DNA of 34,839 nucleotides from Bacteroidota bacterium (GTDB lineage: Bacteria > Bacteroidota > Bacteroidia > Chitinophagales > Chitinophagaceae), in the NCBI GenBank assembly GCA_013289175.1, contig JABDAN010000028.1, positions 1 through 34,839 of the forward strand. The letters run 5' to 3'. A program made the position numbers and the translations under genes. This document shows, one piece after another, positions 34,818-34,839 of this stretch. Within the stretch, counting starts at the first letter, position 1; each line of letters begins with the position of its first letter. Below the pieces are notes generated by a model. The model did no database searches. It was given only the letters and a program-made list of their open reading frames with translations, and had not been told where the DNA came from.

Positions 34818-34839
34818 AAAAAAATTTTTATGGCAGGAA

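Noticed and set aside
1-34839. tRNA, rRNA, CRISPR array, riboswitch or intact insertion sequence
   Set aside because: I saw no tRNA-like cloverleaf, regularly spaced direct repeats, known riboswitch core or intact transposase on either strand; a covariance-model search would be decisive.

Overview
The window looks like a chromosomal segment of a Bacteroidota bacterium, most likely in or near the Chitinophagaceae (an inference from gene content, not a taxonomic search). The signs are five very large MacB/FtsX-type permeases of the kind duplicated in that group, an Oar-like TonB-dependent receptor with an N-terminal carboxypeptidase-regulatory domain, many small SPII lipoproteins ending in ..SC or ..AC, a LytS/LytTR pair, genes without clear Shine-Dalgarno sites, and one good match to the Bacteroidota -7 element TAnnTTTG. 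I saw no rRNA, tRNA, CRISPR array or intact mobile element.

Layout. 1-2382: 5'-truncated permease. 2602-4155: AraC-type regulator and a small membrane protein. 4331-6538: GH89 alpha-N-acetylglucosaminidase. 6935-11884: tight co-directional trio of Oar-like receptor, small lipoprotein and S1/P1 nuclease with an extra C-terminal domain; a candidate outer-membrane/periplasmic operon. 12290-14674: second permease, converging on a small minus-strand gene (14791-15051). 15681-16202: lipoprotein. 20573-16311 (minus strand): LytS-type kinase, LytTR regulator (4-base overlap) and third permease, a likely sensing/transport unit. 20748-21871: DoxX protein and a four-helix membrane protein, convergent. 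22035-22303: decayed, internally deleted remnant of a Walker-A ATPase of the DUF4143 type. 22763-28449: permeases four and five, separated by an 830-base stretch without a convincing gene. 28851-32098: large soluble multi-PAS histidine kinase and a single-domain response regulator, convergent with two bases between them. 34817-32558 (minus strand): two beta-propeller lipoproteins, ScyD/ScyE-like and NHL-repeat.

The strongest themes are the permease family, which splits into two sequence subgroups with no ATPase partner in the window; two separate two-component modules; and envelope or scavenging functions (GH89, receptor/nuclease trio, propeller lipoproteins). I do not see one clearly new molecular system. 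The best candidates for follow-up are the receptor-lipoprotein-nuclease trio, the LytS/LytTR-permease unit with its unusual kinase motifs, and the ATPase remnant.
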